The translations under genes and the position numbers were made by a program. A DNA stretch of 64,000 nucleotides from Macrococcoides bohemicum (lineage in GTDB: Bacteria; Bacillota; Bacilli; Staphylococcales; Staphylococcaceae): NCBI RefSeq assembly GCF_042658685.1, contig NZ_JBHSQY010000005.1. One strand, 5' to 3'. Under the pieces are notes generated by a model. It saw nothing but the letters and a program-made list of their open reading frames with translations. It had not been told where the DNA came from and made no database searches. Shown in pieces: positions 58,048 to 64,000 of this stretch. Every line of letters begins with the position of its first letter. Positions within the stretch are counted from its first letter, which is position 1.

Positions 58048-60030
58048 TTACTTAAGTGCTTCAATCATCATTGTTTCATTCCAGACTTCAATGCCTAATG
58101 TTTGTGCTTTTTCAAGCTTACTTCCAGCATCTTCCCCCGCTATGACTAAATCTGTTTTTTTCGTTACAGAACTTGTTACTTTTGCACCCAGATTAGTAAG
58201 TGCTTTCGTTGCATCACTACGTGACATTATGTTTAATTTCCCAGTAAGTACAATGGTTTTATTACCAAATACCGGATGAATTTCGATATCTTCTTTTTTC
58301 TGTCCATTATACGTCATATTGACGCCGCTTGACGCGAGTTTATCTATTAATTTAATAATATCTTCATTTTGCATATAAGTAACGAGTGACTGCGCCATTT
58401 TATATCCAATATCATCTATTTCAGTTAACGCTTCTATTGTAGCAGATTTTAAGCGATCCATTGTATGATATTCCTGTGCTAATATCTGACTTGCTTTAGC
58501 ACCTAAATGTCGAATACCTAATCCAAATAATAATCGTTCCAGCGAATTGGATTTCGATGCTTCTATTGCGCTAAGTAGTTTATCCACTTTCTTCTCACCC
58601 ATGCGTTCAAGCGGTAAAAGTTGTTCACGTGTTAAATTATAAATATCTGCAACATCATGAATGATACCTTCCTGATATAAGCTTTGTACAATACGTTCTC
58701 CAAGTCCATCGATGTTCATCGCTGTTCTTGAAACGAAGTGTATTACTCCTTCTACAAGTTTTGCATCGCATTTCGGATTAATACAACGTAAGGCAACTTC
58801 TCCTTCAATACGCACAAGTTCATGACCACATGACGGACATACTTCAGGCATATGATAAGTTGTTGCACCCTCAGGTCTACGATCAAGTACGACACGCACA
58901 ACTTCAGGAATAATTTCCCCAGCTTTACGAATAACGACAGAATCTCCAATACGAATATCTTTTTCGTGAATCAGATCTTCATTATGAAGTGATGCACGTC
59001 CAACAGTCGTGCCTGCAACATTAACGGGTTCTAAAATCGCAGTTGGTGTTACAACGCCCGTCCTTCCGATAGATAGCTCAATATCGTTTAATGTCGTTAC
59101 AACTTCTTCTGCCGGAAACTTATAAGCAATTGCCCATTTCGGTGATTTAGCTGTAAATCCTAATTCATCCTGTTTCGCTAAATTATTAACTTTAATAACG
59201 ATACCATCAATATCGTATGCTAAATTCTCACGTTTTTCTGTCCAGAACTTAATATATTCAAAAACTTCCTGCATATCCTTACATAATCTACGTTCAGGGT
59301 TTGTCTTAAATCCAATTGCATCAAGTCGATCTAATGCTTCACTTTGACTTGATGCATTAATCTCACGTAAATCATTCACACTGTACAAGAAGATATCAAG
59401 CTTTCGTTTAGCGGCAAGCCTTGAATCAAGCTGACGCAGTGAACCTGCAGCAGCATTACGAGGATTTGCGGCCAGTTGTTCACCATTTGCAGCACGTTGT
59501 TCATTTAATGCGATAAATGAACTTTTAGGCATATAAGCTTCACCACGCACTTCAAACGTTAACGGCTCTTTAATTGTTAATGGTATCGCATAGATGGTTC
59601 TTAAATTTTCAGTGATATTCTCACCGGTCGTTCCATCACCACGTGTTAATCCCTGAACAAAGACACCATCCACATATTTTAGTGAAACAGCTAATCCATC
59701 TATTTTTAGCTCTACCATATATTCTACGCTACCTACTTCGTTTCTAACACGTGTATCAAATGCGATTAAATCCTCTTCGCTAAAAGCATTACCTAGACTT
59801 AGCATCGGTGTATCATGATCAACTTTATCAAACTTGGATAAAGGTTCAGCTCCTACACGAACCGTTGGTGAATCCTGAGTTTTCAGTTCAGGATGCTTCT
59901 CTTCTATAGCAATTAATTCGTGTAATAGCTTATCATATTCTGCATCCGGTACCGTTGGATTATCCAATACGTGATATTCATAATTATATCGATGTAAAAG
60001 TTGATGTAATTCCTGAACTCTTTTTTCCAT
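58048..60030 (-). CDS. ligA: NAD-dependent DNA ligase LigA
   Basis: It seals nicks in replication and repair using NAD+. The adenylated lysine is K109 in ELKIDGLA. The domains are Ia/adenylation (1-315), OB fold, a four-cysteine zinc finger (CPSCGHEL and CINPKCDAK near 400-425), helix-hairpin-helix repeats and a C-terminal BRCT (about 585-660). Length (660 aa) is slightly below that of S. aureus. AAAGGAG precedes the ATG. It starts 3 bp after the pcrA stop. Confidence 0.96.
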   Translation of the reverse strand: MEKRVQELHQLLHRYNYEYHVLDNPTVPDAEYDKLLHELIAIEEKHPELKTQDSPTVRVGAEPLSKFDKVDHDTPMLSLGNAFSEEDLIAFDTRVRNEVGSVEYMVELKIDGLAVSLKYVDGVFVQGLTRGDGTTGENITENLRTIYAIPLTIKEPLTFEVRGEAYMPKSSFIALNEQRAANGEQLAANPRNAAAGSLRQLDSRLAAKRKLDIFLYSVNDLREINASSQSEALDRLDAIGFKTNPERRLCKDMQEVFEYIKFWTEKRENLAYDIDGIVIKVNNLAKQDELGFTAKSPKWAIAYKFPAEEVVTTLNDIELSIGRTGVVTPTAILEPVNVAGTTVGRASLHNEDLIHEKDIRIGDSVVIRKAGEIIPEVVRVVLDRRPEGATTYHMPEVCPSCGHELVRIEGEVALRCINPKCDAKLVEGVIHFVSRTAMNIDGLGERIVQSLYQEGIIHDVADIYNLTREQLLPLERMGEKKVDKLLSAIEASKSNSLERLLFGLGIRHLGAKASQILAQEYHTMDRLKSATIEALTEIDDIGYKMAQSLVTYMQNEDIIKLIDKLASSGVNMTYNGQKKEDIEIHPVFGNKTIVLTGKLNIMSRSDATKALTNLGAKVTSSVTKKTDLVIAGEDAGSKLEKAQTLGIEVWNETMMIEALK

Positions 60031-60033
60031 TGA

Positions 60034-62193
60034 TTACTCCTTTTTTTCAATCGGTGCAAACTGACTTAATAGACGTTTCATACCAACTGATTTAAATATA
60101 ATATCAAGTTCTGTTGAACCATTCTTTTCACTAACGTTACTTACTAAACCTTCTCCCCAGGCTTTATGCATAACTTTATCGCCAACTTTATAGTCACTCG
60201 GTGCTGAGGTTGCTGTAGTCGTCATTCGTCTTGCAGGTCCTCGTTTCACACCTTTAGGGTACGTTGGTCTAGCTGGTGTATCTAAAATATCATCAGGAAT
60301 TTCAGTAATAAATCGCGACTTTCTATTTGCTTGAGTTCTTCCGAATAAACTGCGCATATCTGCATGTGTTAAATAGAGATGCTCTTCAGCACGTGTAATT
60401 GCAACGTACATCAATCTACGTTCTTCTTCCATCTCACTGTCACTATTCAAACTTCTTGAATGTGGAAAGATCGTTTCTTCAAGTCCTGCAATAAATACCA
60501 CTTTAAACTCTAAACCTTTTGCTGAGTGCATTGTCATCAATGTAATTCCTGCTTCTAAATCTGCGTTATCAACATCTGCAACAAGTTGTAGGTCCGTAAG
60601 GAAATTAATCAGTGACTGTTCTTCGTCGGGTGTTTCCTTTTCATAATCTTTCGGTACACTCATAAACTCCTGAATATTTTCAATACGTGACTGAGATTCT
60701 AGTGTATTTTCCGCTTCTAACATGCGCATATATCCTGTTTGTTCAAGTACTTCTTCTGCAAGTTCAGAAACAGACAAAAATTCCTGCTGTTTCATAATGT
60801 TATCTAACATGTTATAGAACTGGACAAGCTTTTCAGTCGTCTTTTTCGGTAAACCGATAAAGTCTACTTCAGCTAACGCATCAAAATAACTTAAACCATT
60901 GTTCTCAGCATACGCTACGATTTTATCTAACGCAGATGGTCCAATGCCTCGTTTAGGCGTATTAATAATACGCGTGAAACTAATATCTTCATTACTATTT
61001 GCGATTAATCTCAAATAGCTTAATATATCTTTAATTTCTTTTCTATCATAGAATTTTGTTCCACCGACCATCGTATAGTTAACATTTGATTTCATCAAAG
61101 TTTCTTCCAGTACACGTGATTGTGCATTCGTACGATATAGAATTGCCATGTCTTTCAAGGCATAACCATCACGCTTTTTCTTCAATATTTCCGATACAAT
61201 ATATTCTGCTTCAGAACGTTCTGATTGTGCTTTATAATAATTAATTTTAGAGCCGTGATCATTATCTGTCCATAATGCTTTCGGCTTACGTTCTGTATTA
61301 TTTTTAATGACTTCATTGGCAGCAAATAATATGTTCTTCGTTGAACGATAGTTTCTTTCTAAAAATATCGTCTTCGCATCTTTATAATCTTTTTCAAAAC
61401 TTAAGATATTATAAATATCTGCACCACGCCAACCATAGATAGATTGATCCGAATCCCCTACGACACATAAATTTTTGAACTTGTCTGCGAGCATCTTAAC
61501 AAGCATATATTGCGCCCTATTCGTATCTTGATATTCATCGACGTGAATATACTGAAATTTATTCTGGTAATAATCTAATACATCAGGTACACGTTCAAAT
61601 AGCTTTAATGTCATCATAATTAAATCATCAAAGTCGAGCGCATGGTTTTTAAGTAATTTCTCCTGATATTGTTTATACACTTTTGCAACCATCACACTCA
61701 TAAAATCATTTGCATCTGCTTGTGCATCATCAGGTGTTTTCAGTTCATTTTTTAAATTAGAAATTTCACCGACAAACATTCTTGGATCATATTTCTTCGG
61801 ATCAATATTCTCTTTTTTCAGTATATCTTTTACAACAGAACGTTGATCAGTCGGGTCAAGTATCGTAAAGTTGCGTTCGATGCCTATTCTATCGATATCA
61901 CGTCTTAAAATTCTTACACACATACTGTGAAACGTAGAAATCCATATTACGTCTGATGCATCGCCGATAATATTTTTTACACGCTCTTTCATTTCTTTTG
62001 CTGCTTTATTTGTGAATGTTATTGCTAATATTTTATATGGAGATACATCTTTTTCATCGATTAAATAAGCAATGCGGTGTGTTAGAACACGGGTCTTTCC
62101 TGAACCTGCTCCTGCCATGATAAGCAGTGGTCCTTCTGTCGTCTTCACTGCATTCTGTTGCTCTTCATTCATGTTCTTTAATAAATCATTCAC
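60034..62193 (-). CDS. pcrA: ATP-dependent DNA helicase PcrA
   Basis: An essential 3'-5' SF1 helicase that removes obstacles and RecA from DNA. Walker A is MAGAGSGKTRVLTHR (about 27-41), motif II is YIHVDEYQDTNRAQY, and QSIYGWRGAD and MTMHSAKGLEF are motifs III and V. Length (719 aa) is normal. The start is GTG 62193 with AGGGG eight bases upstream, 4 bp after the pcrB stop. Confidence 0.96.
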   Translation of the reverse strand: MNDLLKNMNEEQQNAVKTTEGPLLIMAGAGSGKTRVLTHRIAYLIDEKDVSPYKILAITFTNKAAKEMKERVKNIIGDASDVIWISTFHSMCVRILRRDIDRIGIERNFTILDPTDQRSVVKDILKKENIDPKKYDPRMFVGEISNLKNELKTPDDAQADANDFMSVMVAKVYKQYQEKLLKNHALDFDDLIMMTLKLFERVPDVLDYYQNKFQYIHVDEYQDTNRAQYMLVKMLADKFKNLCVVGDSDQSIYGWRGADIYNILSFEKDYKDAKTIFLERNYRSTKNILFAANEVIKNNTERKPKALWTDNDHGSKINYYKAQSERSEAEYIVSEILKKKRDGYALKDMAILYRTNAQSRVLEETLMKSNVNYTMVGGTKFYDRKEIKDILSYLRLIANSNEDISFTRIINTPKRGIGPSALDKIVAYAENNGLSYFDALAEVDFIGLPKKTTEKLVQFYNMLDNIMKQQEFLSVSELAEEVLEQTGYMRMLEAENTLESQSRIENIQEFMSVPKDYEKETPDEEQSLINFLTDLQLVADVDNADLEAGITLMTMHSAKGLEFKVVFIAGLEETIFPHSRSLNSDSEMEEERRLMYVAITRAEEHLYLTHADMRSLFGRTQANRKSRFITEIPDDILDTPARPTYPKGVKRGPARRMTTTATSAPSDYKVGDKVMHKAWGEGLVSNVSEKNGSTELDIIFKSVGMKRLLSQFAPIEKKE

Positions 62194-62197
62194 AATA

Positions 62198-62881
62198 TTA
62201 ACCCCTAACCTTTACTGTTTGTAATGCACTTTTGATATCTGTATAAATTACGTTTCCTACTACAATCGTATCTGCTACTTCGAACATCTCACGTGCTTTC
62301 TGTAATGAATCAATACCACCACCATAGATAAGTCGCGTTTGATTCAGCCTTTCTTTGGCAGCCTCAACCAGACTGACGTCTCCATATGTGCCACTATATT
62401 CGATATACATTGCTTTTAAGCCATATAGATGTTCGATCATTTCTGCATAAGCAGCAATATCATCTTGATTTAAATCTGTATTACTACGCGTTAGTTTCGC
62501 TACTTTACTGTCCGGATTTAATACTACATAACCTTCCATTGTAAATAAATCATAATCCATCATATGTCCCATCTGTTTAATCGCTTCGTGTAGCATACCA
62601 TTATGAAAATGAACGTTATCACTATTTAACACTGAAGGAATTAAATAATGATCAAACCCTGGAATCGCACTTTCAATATTTGAAATTTCTAATACACAAG
62701 GCACAGGATAGCGTCGGACGCGACTCATTAAATCTAATACATTTTCCATCGTCACATTATCTGAGCCCCCGATAAAAATTGCATCTGTACCTGATTCACA
62801 AATACGTTCTAAATCATTATCGCTGATTTCTTTTGCAGGATCTAACTTGAATACATGTTGCCAATCTTGAATCTCGTACAT
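62198..62881 (-). CDS. pcrB: Heptaprenylglyceryl phosphate synthase PcrB
   Basis: It transfers a heptaprenyl chain to glycerol-1-phosphate, an archaeal-type ether lipid step found in Firmicutes. The TIM-barrel features are AIFIGGSDNVT and YIEYSGTYGD, with the phosphate loop in IYGGGIDSLQ. Length (227 aa) is normal. First gene of the pcrB-pcrA-ligA-camS unit. AAGGAGACA precedes the ATG. Confidence 0.95.
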   Translation of the reverse strand: MYEIQDWQHVFKLDPAKEISDNDLERICESGTDAIFIGGSDNVTMENVLDLMSRVRRYPVPCVLEISNIESAIPGFDHYLIPSVLNSDNVHFHNGMLHEAIKQMGHMMDYDLFTMEGYVVLNPDSKVAKLTRSNTDLNQDDIAAYAEMIEHLYGLKAMYIEYSGTYGDVSLVEAAKERLNQTRLIYGGGIDSLQKAREMFEVADTIVVGNVIYTDIKSALQTVKVRG

Positions 62882-62965
62882 AAGGTGTCTCCTTTTATAA
62901 TAATAATGAATATTATATCATTTTTTTGTGCATTTTTAATGCGAAACGAAACATATGTTTGCATA

Positions 62966-62995
62966 AAAATAACACCTACTGTGAGGTGTTATTTT
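62966..62995. terminator. Terminator of the VanY-like gene
   Basis: Twelve-bp arms AAAATAACACCT (62966-62977) and its complement (62984-62995) with a 6-base loop overlap the last codons of the VanY-like gene. The T tract is weak on the minus strand and the palindrome could act either way. Confidence 0.7.
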
Positions 62996-63857
62996 CTATT
63001 GTTGGTTGTTCTGTTAATGGTTGTTCTGTTAATGGCTGTTCTATGGTTAACATTTCTGTTGTTGACAGTTCAGCTGTAGATTTTTCAGTTGTTGGTTCTT
63101 CCGTTGTGGGTATTTTTCGAGAGATTTTTTTCGCAATCGGCTTTTTGTATACACCTAAATATTCTTCTAAAGTTTGACCAGAGCGGTATAACTTTGCTGC
63201 ATGTTCGTTACCGACATAGCGAATATGCCACGGTTCATAGCGGTAGCCTGTAATATGCGTTTTATCTTTGCCATAACGGATAATAAAGCCATATTTATGT
63301 GCATTTTCTTTCAGCCAATTCCCTTCAGGTGTTTGCCCAAACTGAATACTCATGTTGGCTACTGATTCGCGTGAACCGATATCATATGCAAGACCTGTCT
63401 GATGCTCTGATTGCCCAGGTTTTGCACTATATGATTCAGCAATTTGCTGACCATCTAAAGCAACAAATTTATCGTACAATGTTTTCTGGGCCGCATAACT
63501 GCGATATGCACTGCGTACAACAAGATGCATATTATCTTTTTGGGCATCCACGATCATCTTATTTAATATCTTTCTGACATTTTTATTTTCTCCAGGATTA
63601 TACGTTGATGGTAAACTAATTTTTTTATTTACAATAAGAATTCCGTTAATATATGTCACGCCATTTTTAACTTCTTTCTTGTATTTTGTCACCTGTTTTT
63701 TCTGCAATGCTTCTTTTTTCTGTTGTACTGCTTTATCTTTCTTTTGTGCGTCTTTTGTGTCAGCTGCTTTTTCTTCGCTTTTTTCAGGCTTAACTATAGA
63801 TTCCGGAAGACTACAGCTTGTAAGTAATAACACTGATGCTAATAATATTTTCTTCAT
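62976..63857 (-). CDS. VanY-like D-alanyl-D-alanine carboxypeptidase lipoprotein
   Basis: A 293-residue M15B peptidase that trims D-Ala from stem peptides. A lipobox LLTSC (C15) ends the signal peptide; a Lys/Ala/Glu-rich linker follows (about 20-65). The catalytic domain has VVRSAYRSYAAQ, SEHQTGLAYDIG (His and Asp zinc ligands), and YEPWHIRYVG (catalytic Glu and zinc His). The C-terminal 45 residues are a Thr/Glu/Pro-rich tail with two copies of LTEQP, absent from the neighbouring homologue. The two are tandem paralogues. Confidence 0.92.
   Translation of the reverse strand: MKKILLASVLLLTSCSLPESIVKPEKSEEKAADTKDAQKKDKAVQQKKEALQKKQVTKYKKEVKNGVTYINGILIVNKKISLPSTYNPGENKNVRKILNKMIVDAQKDNMHLVVRSAYRSYAAQKTLYDKFVALDGQQIAESYSAKPGQSEHQTGLAYDIGSRESVANMSIQFGQTPEGNWLKENAHKYGFIIRYGKDKTHITGYRYEPWHIRYVGNEHAAKLYRSGQTLEEYLGVYKKPIAKKISRKIPTTEEPTTEKSTAELSTTEMLTIEQPLTEQPLTEQPTIENNTSQ
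63004..63033. repeat. 15-bp tandem repeat inside the VanY-like tail
   Basis: GGTTGTTCTGTTAAT occurs twice in direct succession (63004-63018 and 63019-63033) and a decayed third unit follows. It encodes the LTEQP repeats, a likely source of length variation. Confidence 0.85.
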
Positions 63858-63878
63858 TTGTTTCTCCTTAATATCTAA

Positions 63879-64000
63879 CTACTTCAAACCAAGGTATTCT
63901 TCTAGTGTCAATCCACTTGTTTTGACTTTCTGAGCTATTTCTTTACCTAAATATCTCAAATGCCAAGGTTCATATTGATAGCCGGTAATATCTGTTTTGT
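63879..64000 (-). CDS. VanY-like D-alanyl-D-alanine carboxypeptidase, partial (window edge)
   Basis: The last 40 codons of a second M15B peptidase whose start lies beyond the right edge. They read KTDITGYQYEPWHLRYLGKE and then LTLEEYLGLK before the stop, closely matching the equivalent part of the gene at 62976 (HITGYRYEPWHIRYVG, LEEYLGVYK). It keeps the catalytic glutamate and zinc histidine (EPWH) and ends without the Thr/Glu tail. The two genes are 21 bp apart and are tandem copies. Confidence 0.9.
   Translation of the reverse strand, partial: KTDITGYQYEPWHLRYLGKEIAQKVKTSGLTLEEYLGLK

Noticed and set aside
63299..63577. 92-residue plus-strand ORF within the VanY-like gene
   Set aside because: Antisense to a conserved catalytic domain and without a ribosome site.

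Overview
The window is about 64 kb of low-GC Firmicute chromosome from the family Staphylococcaceae. Gene content and order match the Staphylococcus aureus backbone: perR, bcp, gsaB, UPF0421 and Sav1866 orthologues, then mutY, recX and sgtB; vraUTSR and map; murT-gatD and ftnA; dinB; then dagK, gatCAB, putP, camS, ligA, pcrA and pcrB. Many proteins look clearly diverged from the S. aureus sequences I remember, and some blocks are arranged differently. A Macrococcus or a Mammaliicoccus-like relative is therefore likely, but I cannot fix the genus from the sequence alone.

Layout. 1-480: the upstream end of an rRNA operon that leaves the window to the left, with a leader motif and two tandem promoters. 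484-6092: a ygzB-like gene, perR with a probable Per box, a 2-hydroxyacid dehydrogenase, bcp, gsaB, a UPF0421 membrane protein and a 3-methyladenine glycosylase. 6181-10345: an accessory island with an ISL3-type transposase, a minimal merR-merA mercury module with its classical operator, and a decayed glutamate-synthase remnant. 10436-21904: a Sav1866-type exporter, an NTP/NDP phosphatase, mutY, a yfhP-like gene, a TagGH-like ABC pair in an operon with recX and yfhH, sgtB, a five-copy 61-bp hairpin array, a DJ-1/PfpI protein behind a SigB-like promoter, and an RNA uracil methyltransferase. 22039-28341: yfkAB radical SAM, an XRE-cupin regulator, a thioesterase, ampS, small proteins, a BrkB-type membrane protein and a beta-carbonic anhydrase. 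28389-33822: the vraUTSR cell-wall stress operon, map, a second UPF0421 protein and scdA. 33890-42237: an AhbD/NirJ-like radical SAM protein, a 41-bp hairpin array, murT-gatD, ftnA with a Per box, a feoB remnant with its accessory protein, ykvI, an exonuclease-BRCT protein, dinB, a flavin monooxygenase remnant and a 29-bp duplication of the neighbouring gene's 3' end. 42238-51679: a second RNA methyltransferase, a 5'-nucleotidase, a glucose-dehydrogenase-like SDR, dagK, HerA-like ATPase, GrpB, an SGNH-like surface protein and a CpsB-type phosphatase under a Fur-box promoter. 51845-64000: gatCAB, putP with a cre site, camS, ligA, pcrA, pcrB and two tandem VanY-like D,D-carboxypeptidases, the last cut by the window edge.

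Functional themes are oxidative and iron homeostasis (PerR, Bcp, ferritin, ScdA, and the loss of FeoB), cell-envelope building and stress (SgtB, MurT-GatD, VraTSR, VanY-like enzymes, TagGH-like transporter), nucleic-acid maintenance (MutY, Mpg, RecX, DinB, LigA, PcrA) and Gln-tRNA formation (GatCAB). The least ordinary observations are the two unrelated tandem hairpin arrays, the 3'-end duplication at the second RNA methyltransferase, the several gene remnants, the minimal mer module, and a TagH-like ATPase whose catalytic motifs look degraded.
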